64,000 bases of DNA from Aphanomyces cochlioides (Eukaryota; Oomycota; Saprolegniomycetes; Saprolegniales; Verrucalvaceae): the NCBI GenBank assembly GCA_019828595.1, contig JAHQRK010000011.1:2356001-2420000 (forward strand), in the 5' to 3' direction. The translations under genes were made by a program, and so were the position numbers. Positions 50,257-62,747 of this stretch are shown here, in pieces. The number at the start of each line of letters is the position of its first letter. Positions within the stretch are counted from its first letter, which is position 1. Below the pieces are notes generated by a model. That model did no database searches and was not told where the DNA came from. It was given only the letters and a program-made list of their open reading frames with translations.

Positions 50257-53200
50257 ATGAGTGACAACAACTTCTCCGATGTCCCAACTGAACTCGTGGA
50301 CTGGGACCCACAAATCATCTCCCTCAACACCAATGGCTTCTCCAACAGTCATCGGTACATCCTCGACAAACTATCAAGTGTTCACGACGTTTCCTTTATC
50401 CAAGAAACCCGTTTCCGCACGCCATGTCTCCACGACCGTGTTGCGTTCCATTGGCAACGCATCACAAACCACGAAGGCTCTTTGTTCTTTGAAGAGCCTA
50501 TTTACCCTGAAGTATCCACGTCGCCAGCCACTGGAGGTCTGGCTACGTTGATACATCCTCACTCTCCTTTGAAGAACGCCACTCAAGTCCCTCATGACAA
50601 CCCAGTGCTTCGTGGTCGTTATCTACAAGTGCGATGTACTCTGGGTCCACTGACAGTCGTTCTCCACAATATCTATGCGCCGGCAGCCTTCCAACAACGA
50701 GCAAGTTACTTCGAAGAATTGCCACGCGACTTTCCTCCACATGCGCTCCACATTGTTGGAGGAGATTTCAACTGCACTCTCAACAAAGATTTGGATTCGT
50801 TGAGACCCAGTACCTCCACCATGGCCGGCACCCTTCAACTGGAACAATGGATGCACAGTTTGTCTCTGGTGGATCTGTTTCGCCGTCAAAACCCCGTGGC
50901 ACGAGCCTTCACAAGTCCCACACTCACCAACCGACTTGACTACATCTTTTGTTCGTCCACCTTGGCGGGTCTTCGTCATTGGAAGGCGACGCACATGCCA
51001 CACGTTCCACAGGCTGACCACGTGGCTTGTCGTATCATCACAAAGCGTCAAACATTGCGCCATGGCTCTGGATCATGGAAAGCTCCAACTTGGCTACTTC
51101 GTCTACCACGAGCGGCCGAGATTGTTCATGGATGTCTGGATCGATTTTTGGACAAGTCTCCAACATTCCACAATATCTCCAAGGCCTACGACATGCTGGT
51201 CAATGATATCCGCTCCCAACTCAAAGAATTCCATTCTCAACGATTGGAGAAACAACGTCTGCCGTTGAAGAAGTTAGCTGTCGAGATCGCTTCGCTTTTG
51301 CAAGTCCCCAACATGCGTCAAGATTCAGTGCTGGTGGATCGAGTGCGAGACCTTCAAAAGCAAATTCACGAGCTGCAAGATCGAGACAAGCAGTTTCGTC
51401 AAGACCAGGCGTTCCAACTTCACTTGTACAAAGCAGAGCGCTCGTCCAAGTTCCACTTCATGTCCCCTGTCCCTACCCCCTTGAAGAAGACAGTCTTCAA
51501 AGAGTTGGTGGATGTCAATGGAAATGTTGTCTCCAATCAACAAGGCATGTCTGACGTCCTGGTCGACTACTACAAGGACTTGTTTGCAGCTCCCGAGGTG
51601 CAGCGATCTGGAGACGAAGTGTCGTCATTTCTGACCCCATTGACTCGACACAAGCAACTGCCAGAGCAAGCCCAGAAAGAGCTGTCGGCTCCCTTGCGCG
51701 CCAACGAGTTCTATCATGCTATTCGACACAGCAGTTCGAACTCAGCGCCAGGTCCCAACGCTCTGCCATTCGAAGTCCTCAAACTTGCACCTCACAAGTG
51801 GTCGTTGGTATTGGAGCTGCTATTCACACACCAGCTCCATTCTCACCCTCGCTTGACTCCCATGCAACTTGTCAGTACGCTGGTGTTGCTGCACAAGAAA
51901 GGCCCCAAGTCACAAGCCAAGAACTATCGGCCCATTAGCCTACTCAACACGGATGTGAAAATCCTGACGAGTATTCTGGCTTATCGACTCCAGCGCCACA
52001 TTCGACACATCATCCACCCGGACCAGCAAGGCTTTATCCGTCGAAGCAATATCCAAACCAATATTGCACGACTGGATGACATGCTGCACCACATCAAACT
52101 ACACAGTCCGTCCTCGATGGTGGCACTGCTTGACTTTGAGAAAGCTTTTGATCGCGTGGACCACGCGTACTTGCTCCGCGTCCTCCGTCACTATGGCTTT
52201 CCCGAAACCTTTGTTGACATGGTTCGCGTACTGTACTCGGGCCGCAAGTCTCGCATCTTGGTGAACGGCTTCTTGTCCAAGCCAGTTCACATCTCACGCG
52301 GTGTGTTGCAAGGTGATCCACTGTCGCCACTTCTGTTTGTGATCGCTTTGGAACCGATGTGCCAACTCCTACGGCAACACTCCAACTATGGCATCAAGTG
52401 TGGGGATCGCTACCACACTGGGAGTTACTTTGCCGACGACTCGCAACTCTATGCGGCAAATGAGACGTGCCTCCACCGGCAGCTTGCATTGGTTCAAACC
52501 TTTTGCGACACGTCTGGTTTCCGACTCAACGTAGACAAGACCCAAATTCTGACCTACAGCCAGTTGAATGGGAACCTTGCCTCACTACAAGTTACTTCCG
52601 ACAGTCCCGTGAAGGCTCTTGGTATCTTGGTTGCGCCCAATCTTTCTCCATTGGCACGTTTCAATTACGTGTTTGAGAAGTTTGTGGCTCGCTTGTCTTT
52701 GTGGCTCTACAAGGCTCGAACCATGGCCGGAAAAGTCACTATCCTGCACAGCATATGTCTGCCTGTGTTATGGTACCAACTGGCTTTTGTCCCTGCCGAC
52801 AAAGACCTGGCCAAAAAGATCGACAAGGCCATGCTTCAATTTATGCATGGTGAAGAAATCAACCCATCCTCCTCTGTCCATGGCCTCCGGTTGATCAAAA
52901 AGGAGATCCTATTCATGCCGAAGAAGTCCGGTGGCTTAGGCCTGCACCATGCACTTGCTTTATGGCAACAACACAACCGCTCTGTCATGATCAGATGCAT
53001 TCAAGCCATCACCACCCCACCCCGCAAGTCTGCGATGTCCGCCTGGATTACCCCGGGCTATACTCTCCTCGAGAAGGCTTTTCATCCATGGGGTTCCCCC
53101 CGAGATCTCCTCTTGGCAAATGGCTCTTCTGCATTCATCAGACAACTGTACAAGAATCCCAATATCACTCCAATGTGGAAAGCCTTATTGAGTAGCTGGT

Positions 53201-54312
53201 TTGAATCTCGCTGGACTCCGTACGGCTGTCCAAATCACATCTCATCTTTGGATGTTCCCCTTTGGCACAACTCGTATCTGCCTGGACTCGAAGACCTATA
53301 CGATCAGTGCTCTACATCGACGCAAGACCAAGCCAATGTATTGGCTTCGCTTCACATCACGAAGTTGTCGCATTTGTTGACTCCGTGTCAGCGAGTTTGG
53401 CCAGCTTCGATCTTGTTCGACAAAATCAACCGTGCCTGCCGCCAAGCCAATTTTGTCCCTCCAACGAAACAATGGATCTCAATCTTGGTGACCAAGTTAT
53501 CACGATTGTTTGAGATTGTTTCTGAAGAGGATGCTCCCGTGTTCCACTTGCCGACGCCAAGCTCTGAATGGATGGAATGGCACTGGATGATTCACCCTGA
53601 CTCGAGTCCGATCTTGTTGGCGCTTGCGACTTCGAAATCGGCTAAGATCAGAGCTTCTCCAGCTGTCAGCTCGTCCATTCTTCCTACCAAGCATCTCAAC
53701 CTGCCATCCAACTTTTACGAAGACCCCAAGCGCCTTACCCAACTTGCCGCCTTCCTCCAACCCGACCACATTCTCCCTCGATATGGAGAGTTCATTTTCA
53801 AGACCCTTCTCCGCGCCAACGCCATGCAATATCTGTTTCAGTACCAAGACCCCAAGCCGACGTGTGTCTTCTGTCGTGTCAATGAGACGTACGAGCATTT
53901 CCTGTTCTCTTGTGGATATGGTCAATCTGTTTGGTATTTTTTCAAGGCGATCCAGCGACTGCTCGAGTGTTCCTTTCCGTCAACGTGTCTGGAAATGTTC
54001 TACGAGACGCCCAAGCCGTCCGATGGATACTACATCCGTGGCTATCTGAAGATCTGGCCGATTGTCCGAGCCTGCGTGTATTATCAAATATGGCTCCAAC
54101 GTGCCGATCGCACCTTTCGACCCGACCTCACAGCGAAGAGTCCGATGGAAGTTGCCATTCATGCTGCCTCTTTGATCAAGCTACATCTACAACACCTCCT
54201 GGTTGATCTCCCTCTCAAGAAGGGATACACCAAGGTATTCAATGTGCTCAAGCATCTATCTTCGGACCACTGGTTACGTCAACACATCATTCCTAACAGC
54301 GTCGTTTCATGA
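50257..54312 (+). CDS. LINE copy B ORF2, intact endonuclease-reverse transcriptase
   Basis: From ATG 50257 to TGA 54310-54312, 1351 residues with no break. Residues about 18-245 form an apurinic-type endonuclease: SLNTNGF, FIQETRF with Glu50, IVGGDFNC, NRLDYIF and QADHVACRI supply the expected catalytic residues that nick target DNA. The RT covers about 480-770, with KNYRPISLLNTDVKILT, LLDFEKAFDRVDHAYL, GVLQGDPLSPLLF and FADD at 725-728. A C-terminal finger C1203-x2-C1206-x7-H1214-x4-C1219 (CVFCRVNETYEHFLFSC) is the zf-RVT type. The product would copy the element RNA into satellite DNA at the nick. The frame is also open from a GTG at 50191, but ATG 50257 matches the start of copies A and C. 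This is the only complete ORF2 in the window. Confidence 0.95.
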   Translation: MSDNNFSDVPTELVDWDPQIISLNTNGFSNSHRYILDKLSSVHDVSFIQETRFRTPCLHDRVAFHWQRITNHEGSLFFEEPIYPEVSTSPATGGLATLIHPHSPLKNATQVPHDNPVLRGRYLQVRCTLGPLTVVLHNIYAPAAFQQRASYFEELPRDFPPHALHIVGGDFNCTLNKDLDSLRPSTSTMAGTLQLEQWMHSLSLVDLFRRQNPVARAFTSPTLTNRLDYIFCSSTLAGLRHWKATHMPHVPQADHVACRIITKRQTLRHGSGSWKAPTWLLRLPRAAEIVHGCLDRFLDKSPTFHNISKAYDMLVNDIRSQLKEFHSQRLEKQRLPLKKLAVEIASLLQVPNMRQDSVLVDRVRDLQKQIHELQDRDKQFRQDQAFQLHLYKAERSSKFHFMSPVPTPLKKTVFKELVDVNGNVVSNQQGMSDVLVDYYKDLFAAPEVQRSGDEVSSFLTPLTRHKQLPEQAQKELSAPLRANEFYHAIRHSSSNSAPGPNALPFEVLKLAPHKWSLVLELLFTHQLHSHPRLTPMQLVSTLVLLHKKGPKSQAKNYRPISLLNTDVKILTSILAYRLQRHIRHIIHPDQQGFIRRSNIQTNIARLDDMLHHIKLHSPSSMVALLDFEKAFDRVDHAYLLRVLRHYGFPETFVDMVRVLYSGRKSRILVNGFLSKPVHISRGVLQGDPLSPLLFVIALEPMCQLLRQHSNYGIKCGDRYHTGSYFADDSQLYAANETCLHRQLALVQTFCDTSGFRLNVDKTQILTYSQLNGNLASLQVTSDSPVKALGILVAPNLSPLARFNYVFEKFVARLSLWLYKARTMAGKVTILHSICLPVLWYQLAFVPADKDLAKKIDKAMLQFMHGEEINPSSSVHGLRLIKKEILFMPKKSGGLGLHHALALWQQHNRSVMIRCIQAITTPPRKSAMSAWITPGYTLLEKAFHPWGSPRDLLLANGSSAFIRQLYKNPNITPMWKALLSSWFESRWTPYGCPNHISSLDVPLWHNSYLPGLEDLYDQCSTSTQDQANVLASLHITKLSHLLTPCQRVWPASILFDKINRACRQANFVPPTKQWISILVTKLSRLFEIVSEEDAPVFHLPTPSSEWMEWHWMIHPDSSPILLALATSKSAKIRASPAVSSSILPTKHLNLPSNFYEDPKRLTQLAAFLQPDHILPRYGEFIFKTLLRANAMQYLFQYQDPKPTCVFCRVNETYEHFLFSCGYGQSVWYFFKAIQRLLECSFPSTCLEMFYETPKPSDGYYIRGYLKIWPIVRACVYYQIWLQRADRTFRPDLTAKSPMEVAIHAASLIKLHLQHLLVDLPLKKGYTKVFNVLKHLSSDHWLRQHIIPNSVVS

Positions 54313-54458
54313 GAGAGCTGACGGCTCACTCACTTCATCTCCTGTCCAATGACCACTTTGCCATATCCTGTTTTCCAAGTTCTATTTATACAGTACGAGG
54401 CAAATTAGTAAGTCATTAGGGCCTTTGCTCAAAAATAAGGTTAATACAACTCATTTAA
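54313..54458 (+). other. LINE copy B 3' UTR
   Basis: These 146 bp have the same length and the same final ATTTAA as in copy A, without a poly(A) tail. They are followed directly by the satellite target duplication. Confidence 0.75.
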
Positions 54459-57400
54459 CCACAAACTGCATCTCGATGCCACTTTTTCTCCACTTGGTAC
54501 ACACGTGCCACATGCACATCTCGACCCCATCGAGACACCCACTCGCCACGTCTGGCATGTTTGAAAGGTGTCATGCTCGTGTGGTGGACGACCAAGCACC
54601 AACTTGGTCCGAAATCAACACGCGAGAGTCCCAAGCATACCCCACAAACTGCATCTCGATGCCACTTTTTCTCCACTTGGTACACACGTGCCACATGCAC
54701 ATCTCGACCCCATCGAGACACCCACTCGCCACGTCTGGCATGTTTGAAAGGTGTCATGCTCGTGTGGTGGACGACCAAGCACCAACTTGGTCCGAAATCA
54801 ACACGCGAGAGTCCCAAGCATACCCCACAAACTGCATCTCGATGCCACTTTTTCTCCACTTGGTACACACGTGCCACATGCACATCTCGACCCCATCGAG
54901 ACACCCACTCGCCACGTCTGGCATGTTTGAAAGGTGTCATGCTCGTGTGGTGGACGACCAAGCACCAACTTGGTCCGAAATCAACACGCGAGAGTCCCAA
55001 GCATACCCCACAAACTGCATCTCGATGCCACTTTTTCTCCACTTGGTACACACGTGCCACATGCACATCTCGACCCCATCGAGACACCCACTCGCCACGT
55101 CTGGCATGTTTGAAAGGTGTCATGCTCGTGTGGTGGACGACCAAGCACCAACTTGGTCCGAAATCAACACGCGAGAGTCCCAAGCATACCCCACAAACTG
55201 CATCTCGATGCCACTTTTTCTCCACTTGGTACACACGTGCCACATGCACATCTCGACCCCATCGAGACACCCACTCGCCACGTCTGGCATGTTTGAAAGG
55301 TGTCATGCTCGTGTGGTGGACGACCAAGCACCAACTTGGTCCGAAATCAACACGCGAGAGTCCCAAGCATACCCCACAAACTGCATCTCGATGCCACTTT
55401 TTCTCCACTTGGTACACACGTGCCACATGCACATCTCGACCCCATCGAGACACCCACTCGCCACGTCTGGCATGTTTGAAAGGTGTCATGCTCGTGTGGT
55501 GGACGACCAAGCACCAACTTGGTCCGAAATCAACACGCGAGAGTCCCAAGCATACCCCACAAACTGCATCTCGATGCCACTTTTTCTCCACTTGGTACAC
55601 ACGTGCCACATGCACATCTCGACCCCATCGAGACACCCACTCGCCACGTCTGGCATGTTTGAAAGGTGTCATGCTCGTGTGGTGGACGACCAAGCACCAA
55701 CTTGGTCCGAAATCAACACGCGAGAGTCCCAAGCATACCCCACAAACTGCATCTCGATGCCACTTTTTCTCCACTTGGTACACACGTGCCACATGCACAT
55801 CTCGACCCCATCGAGACACCCACTCGCCACGTCTGGCATGTTTGAAAGGTGTCATGCTCGTGTGGTGGACGACCAAGCACCAACTTGGTCCGAAATCAAC
55901 ACGCGAGAGTCCCAAGCATACCCCACAAACTGCATCTCGATGCCACTTTTTCTCCACTTGGTACACACGTGCCACATGCACATCTCGACCCCATCGAGAC
56001 ACCCACTCGCCACGTCTGGCATGTTTGAAAGGTGTCATGCTCGTGTGGTGGACGACCAAGCACCAACTTGGTCCGAAATCAACACGCGAGAGTCCCAAGC
56101 ATACCCCACAAACTGCATCTCGATGCCACTTTTTCTCCACTTGGTACACACGTGCCACATGCACATCTCGACCCCATCGAGACACCCACTCGCCACGTCT
56201 GGCATGTTTGAAAGGTGTCATGCTCGTGTGGTGGACGACCAAGCACCAACTTGGTCCGAAATCAACACGCGAGAGTCCCAAGCATACCCCACAAACTGCA
56301 TCTCGATGCCACTTTTTCTCCACTTGGTACACACGTGCCACATGCACATCTCGACCCCATCGAGACACCCACTCGCCACGTCTGGCATGTTTGAAAGGTG
56401 TCATGCTCGTGTGGTGGACGACCAAGCACCAACTTGGTCCGAAATCAACACGCGAGAGTCCCAAGCATACCCCACAAACTGCATCTCGATGCCACTTTTT
56501 CTCCACTTGGTACACACGTGCCACATGCACATCTCGACCCCATCGAGACACCCACTCGCCACGTCTGGCATGTTTGAAAGGTGTCATGCTCGTGTGGTGG
56601 ACGACCAAGCACCAACTTGGTCCGAAATCAACACGCGAGAGTCCCAAGCATACCCCACAAACTGCATCTCGATGCCACTTTTTCTCCACTTGGTACACAC
56701 GTGCCACATGCACATCTCGACCCCATCGAGACACCCACTCGCCACGTCTGGCATGTTTGAAAGGTGTCATGCTCGTGTGGTGGACGACCAAGCACCAACT
56801 TGGTCCGAAATCAACACGCGAGAGTCCCAAGCATACCCCACAAACTGCATCTCGATGCCACTTTTTCTCCACTTGGTACACACGTGCCACATGCACATCT
56901 CGACCCCATCGAGACACCCACTCGCCACGTCTGGCATGTTTGAAAGGTGTCATGCTCGTGTGGTGGACGACCAAGCACCAACTTGGTCCGAAATCAACAC
57001 GCGAGAGTCCCAAGCATACCCCACAAACTGCATCTCGATGCCACTTTTTCTCCACTTGGTACACACGTGCCACATGCACATCTCGACCCCATCGAGACAC
57101 CCACTCGCCACGTCTGGCATGTTTGAAAGGTGTCATGCTCGTGTGGTGGACGACCAAGCACCAACTTGGTCCGAAATCAACACGCGAGAGTCCCAAGCAT
57201 ACCCCACAAACTGCATCTCGATGCCACTTTTTCTCCACTTGGTACACACGTGCCACATGCACATCTCGACCCCATCGAGACACCCACTCGCCACGTCTGG
57301 CATGTTTGAAAGGTGTCATGCTCGTGTGGTGGACGACCAAGCACCAACTTGGTCCGAAATCAACACGCGAGAGTCCCAAGCATACCCCACAAACTGCATC

Positions 57401-59669
57401 TCGATGCCACTTTTTCTCCACTTGGTACACACGTGCCACATGCACATCTCGACCCCATCGAGACACCCACTCGCCACGTCTGGCATGTTTGAAAGGTGTC
57501 ATGCTCGTGTGGTGGACGACCAAGCACCAACTTGGTCCGAAATCAACACGCGAGAGTCCCAAGCATACCCCACAAACTGCATCTCGATGCCACTTTTTCT
57601 CCACTTGGTACACACGTGCCACATGCACATCTCGACCCCATCGAGACACCCACTCGCCACGTCTGGCATGTTTGAAAGGTGTCATGCTCGTGTGGTGGAC
57701 GACCAAGCACCAACTTGGTCCGAAATCAACACGCGAGAGTCCCAAGCATACCCCACAAACTGCATCTCGATGCCACTTTTTCTCCACTTGGTACACACGT
57801 GCCACATGCACATCTCGACCCCATCGAGACACCCACTCGCCACGTCTGGCATGTTTGAAAGGTGTCATGCTCGTGTGGTGGACGACCAAGCACCAACTTG
57901 GTCCGAAATCAACACGCGAGAGTCCCAAGCATACCCCACAAACTGCATCTCGATGCCACTTTTTCTCCACTTGGTACACACGTGCCACATGCACATCTCG
58001 ACCCCATCGAGACACCCACTCGCCACGTCTGGCATGTTTGAAAGGTGTCATGCTCGTGTGGTGGACGACCAAGCACCAACTTGGTCCGAAATCAACACGC
58101 GAGAGTCCCAAGCATACCCCACAAACTGCATCTCGATGCCACTTTTTCTCCACTTGGTACACACGTGCCACATGCACATCTCGACCCCATCGAGACACCC
58201 ACTCGCCACGTCTGGCATGTTTGAAAGGTGTCATGCTCGTGTGGTGGACGACCAAGCACCAACTTGGTCCGAAATCAACACGCGAGAGTCCCAAGCATAC
58301 CCCACAAACTGCATCTCGATGCCACTTTTTCTCCACTTGGTACACACGTGCCACATGCACATCTCGACCCCATCGAGACACCCACTCGCCACGTCTGGCA
58401 TGTTTGAAAGGTGTCATGCTCGTGTGGTGGACGACCAAGCACCAACTTGGTCCGAAATCAACACGCGAGAGTCCCAAGCATACCCCACAAACTGCATCTC
58501 GATGCCACTTTTTCTCCACTTGGTACACACGTGCCACATGCACATCTCGACCCCATCGAGACACCCACTCGCCACGTCTGGCATGTTTGAAAGGTGTCAT
58601 GCTCGTGTGGTGGACGACCAAGCACCAACTTGGTCCGAAATCAACACGCGAGAGTCCCAAGCATACCCCACAAACTGCATCTCGATGCCACTTTTTCTCC
58701 ACTTGGTGCACACGTGCCACATGCACATCTCGACCCCATCGAGACACCCACTCGCCACGTCTGGCATGTTTGAAAGGTGTCATGCTCGTGTGGTGGACGA
58801 CCAAGCACCAACTTGGTCCGAAATCAACACGCGAGAGTCCCAAGCATACCCCACAAACTGCATCTCGATGCCACTTTTTCTCCACTTGGTACACACGTGC
58901 CACATGCACATCTCGACCCCATCGAGACACCCACTCGCCACGTCTGGCATGTTTGAAAGGTGTCATGCTCGTGTGGTGGACGACCAAGCACCAACTTGGT
59001 CCGAAATCAACACGCGAGAGTCCCAAGCATACCCCACAAACTGCATCTCGATGCCACTTTTTCTCCACTTGGTACACACGTGCCACATGCACATCTCGAC
59101 CCCATCGAGACACCCACTCGCCACGTCTGGCATGTTTGAAAGGTGTCATGCTCGTGTGGTGGACGACCAAGCACCAACTTGGTCCGAAATCAACACGCGA
59201 GAGTCCCAAGCATACCCCACAAACTGCATCTCGATGCCACTTTTTCTCCACTTGGTACACACGTGCCACATGCACATCTCGACCCCATCGAGACACCCAC
59301 TCGCCACGTCTGGCATGTTTGAAAGGTGTCATGCTCGTGTGGTGGACGACCAAGCACCAACTTGGTCCGAAATCAACACGCGAGAGTCCCAAGCATACCC
59401 CACAAACTGCATCTCGATGCCACTTTTTCTCCACTTGGTACACACGTGCCACATGCACATCTCGACCCCATCGAGACACCCACTCGCCACGTCTGGCATG
59501 TTTGAAAGGTGTCATGCTCGTGTGGTGGACGACCAAGCACCAACTTGGTCCGAAATCAACACGCGAGAGTCCCAAGCATACCCCACAAACTGCATCTCGA
59601 TGCCACTTTTTCTCCACTTGGTACACACGTGCCACATGCACATCTCGACCCCATCGAGACACCCACTCG
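54459..59669 (+). repeat. 183-bp satellite, array 3, 28.5 monomers
   Basis: The 5211 bp equal 28 periods plus 87 bp exactly, so there is no net indel. One substitution was noticed (GGTGCACACG at about 58708). It begins with the copy B target duplication, phase CCACAAACTGC, and ends abruptly at phase CACCCACTCG against the truncated 3' side of copy C. The strand orientation is the same as in arrays 1 and 2. Confidence 0.97.
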
Positions 59670-62669
59670 AACATCCAAAGATGAGATGTGATTTGGACAG
59701 CCGTACGGAGTCCAGCGGGAGTCAAACCAGCTACTCAATAAGGCTTTCCACATTGGAGTGATATTGGGATTCTTGTACAGTTGTCTGATGAATGCAGAAG
59801 TACCACTTGCCAAGAGGAGATCTCGGGGGGAACCCCATGGATGAAAAGCCTTCTCGAGGAGAGTATAGCCCGGCGTAATCCAGGCGGACATCGCAGACTT
59901 GCGGGGTGGGGTGGTGATGGCTTGAATGCATCTGATCATGACAGAGCGGTTGTGTTGTTGCCATAAAGCAAGTGCATGGTGCAGGCCTAAGCCACCGGAC
60001 TTCTTCGGCATGAATAGGATCTCCTTTTTGATCAACCGGAGGCCATGGACAGAGGAGGATGGGTTGATTTCTTCACCATGCATAAATTGAAGCATGGCCT
60101 TGTCGATCTTTTTGGCCAGGTCTTTGTCGGCAGGGACAAAAGCCAGTTGGTACCATAACACAGGCAGACATATGCTGTGCAGGATAGTGACTTTTCCGGC
60201 CATGGTTCGAGCCTTGTAGAGCCACAAAGACAAGCGAGCCACAAACTTCTCAAACACGTAATTGAAACGTGCCAATGGAGAAAGATTGGGCGCAACCAAG
60301 ATACCAAGAGCCTTCACGGGACTGTCGGAAGTAACTTGTAGTGAGGCAAGGTTCCCATTCAACTGGCTGTAGGTCAGAATTTGGGTCTTGTCTACGTTGA
60401 GTCGGAAACCAGACTTGTCGCAAAAGGTTTGAACCAATGCAAGCTGCCGGTGGAGGCACGTCTCATTTGCCGCATAGAGTTGCGAGTCGTCGGCAAAGTA
60501 ACTCCCAGTGTGGTAGCGATCCCCACACTTGATGCCATAGTTGGAGTGTTGCCGTAGGAGTTGGCACATCGGTTCCAAAGCGATCACAAACAGAAGTGGC
60601 GACAGTGGATCACCTTGCAACACACCGCGTGAGATGTGAACTGGCTTGGACAAGAAGCCGTTCACCAAGATGCGAGACTTGCGGCCCGAGTACAGTACGC
60701 GAACCATGTCAACAAAGGTTTCGGGAAAGCCATAGTGACGGAGGACGCGGAGCAAGTACGCGTGGTCCACGCGATCAAAAGCTTTCTCAAAGTCAAGCAG
60801 TGCCACCATCGAGGACGGACTGTGTAGTTTGATGTGGTGCAGCATGTCATCCAGTCGTGCAATATTGGTTTGGATATTGCTTCGACGGATAAAGCCTTGC
60901 TGGTCCGGGTGGATGATGTGCCGAATGTGGCGCTGGAGTCGATAAGCCAGAATACTCGTCAGGATTTTCACATCCGTGTTGAGTAGGCTAATGGGCCGAT
61001 AGTTTTTGGCTTGTGACTTGGGGCCTTTCTTGTGCAGCAACACCAGCGTACTGACAAGTTGCATGGGAGTCAAGCGAGGGTGAGAATGGAGCTGGTGTGT
61101 GAATAGCAGCTCCAATACCAACGACCACTTGTGAGGTGCAAGTTTGAGGACTTCGAATGGCAGAGCGTTGGGACCTGGCGCTGAGTTCGAACTGCTGTGT
61201 CGAATAGCATGATAGAACTCGTTGGCGCGCAAGGGAGCCGACAGCTCTTTCTGGGCTTGCTCTGGCAGTTGCTTGTGTCGAGTCAATGGGGTCAGAAATG
61301 ACGACACTTCGTCTCCAGATCGCTGCACCTCGGGAGCTGCAAACAAGTCCTTGTAGTAGTCGACCAGGACGTCAGACATGCCTTGTTGATTGGAGACAAC
61401 ATTTCCATTGACATCCACCAACTCTTTGAAGACTGTCTTCTTCAAGGGGGTAGGGACAGGGGACATGAAGTGGAACTTGGACGAGCGCTCTGCTTTGTAC
61501 AAGTGAAGTTGGAACGCCTGGTCTTGACGAAACTGCTTGTCTCGATCTTGCAGCTCGTGAATTTGCTTTTGAAGGTCTCGCACTCGATCCACCAGCACTG
61601 AATCTTGACGCATGTTGGGGACTTGCAAAAGCGAAGCGATCTCGACAGCTAACTTCTTCAACGGCAGACGTTGTTTCTCCAATCGTTGAGAATGGAATTC
61701 TTTGAGTTGGGAGCGGATATCATTGACCAGCATGTCGTAGGCCTTGGAGATATTGTGGAATGTTGGAGACTTGTCCAAAAATCGATCCAGACATCCATGA
61801 ACAATCTCGGCCGCTCGTGGTAGACGAAGTAGCCAAGTTGGAGCTTTCCATGATCCAGAGCCATGGCGCAATGTTTGACGCTTTGTGATGATACGACAAG
61901 CCACGTGGTCAGCCTGTGGAACGTGTGGCATGTGCGTCGCCTTCCAATGACGAAGACCCGCCAAGGTGGACGAACAAAAGATGTAGTCAAGTCGGTTGGT
62001 GAGTGTGGGACTTGTGAAGGCTCGTGCCACGGGGTTTTGACGGCGAAACAGATCCACCAGAGACAAACTGTGCATCCATTGTTCCAGTTGAAGGGTGCCG
62101 GCCATGGTGGAGGTACTGGGTCTCAACGAATCCAAATCTTTGTTGAGAGTGCAGTTGAAATCTCCTCCAACAATGTGGAGCGCATGTGGAGGAAAGTCGC
62201 GTGGCAATTCTTCGAAGTAACTTGCTCGTTGTTGGAAGGCTGCCGGCGCATAGATATTGTGGAGAACGACTGTCAGTGGACCCAGAGTACATCGCACTTG
62301 TAGATAACGACCACGAAGCACTGGGTTGTCATGAGGGACTTGAGTGGCGTTCTTCAAAGGAGAGTGAGGATGTATCAACGTAGCCAGACCTCCAGTGGCT
62401 GGCGACGTGGATACTTCAGGGTAAATAGGCTCTTCAAAGAACAAAGAGCCTTCGTGGTTTGTGATGCGTTGCCAATGGAACGCAACACGGTCGTGGAGAC
62501 TTGGCGTGCGGAAACGGGTTTCTTGGATAAAGGAAACGTCGTGAACACTTGATAGTTTGTCGAGGATGTACCGATGACTGTTGGAGAAGCCATTGGTGTT
62601 GAGGGAGATGATTTGTGGGTCCCAGTCCACGAGTTCAGTTGGGACATCGGAGAAGTTGTTGTCACTCAT
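59670..62669 (-). pseudogene. LINE copy C ORF2, C-terminally truncated
   Basis: From ATG 62669-62667 exactly 1000 codons match copies A and B, ending HISSLDV. The frame then runs into satellite and stops near 59556. Endonuclease and RT domains are complete, Trp903 is present, and the zf-RVT finger is absent. Position 1 to 1000 shares some residue variants with A (PSL, CDKSGF, ASGTSAF) and one with B (FQQRAS), plus its own FDSRW. Confidence 0.92.
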
Positions 62670-62747
62670 CACGAGTACAGATGAAAATGAGTAGAATGGA
62701 GGGGTCAGAGGGGAGGTTGAAATGGATTGAAGCAGGGGATAGAAGCC

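Larger units (their letters stand above)
47629..54458 (+). mobile_element. Non-LTR retrotransposon copy B, 5' truncated, inserted in satellite
   Basis: These 6830 bp align without any indel to 37931-44760 of copy A, so 550 bp of the 5' end are missing. 5' truncation is the usual outcome of incomplete target-primed reverse transcription. The insertion is flanked by a 6-bp CCACAA duplication of the satellite. Differences from copy A are scattered substitutions, roughly 20-25 at the protein level over both ORFs. Confidence 0.96.
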
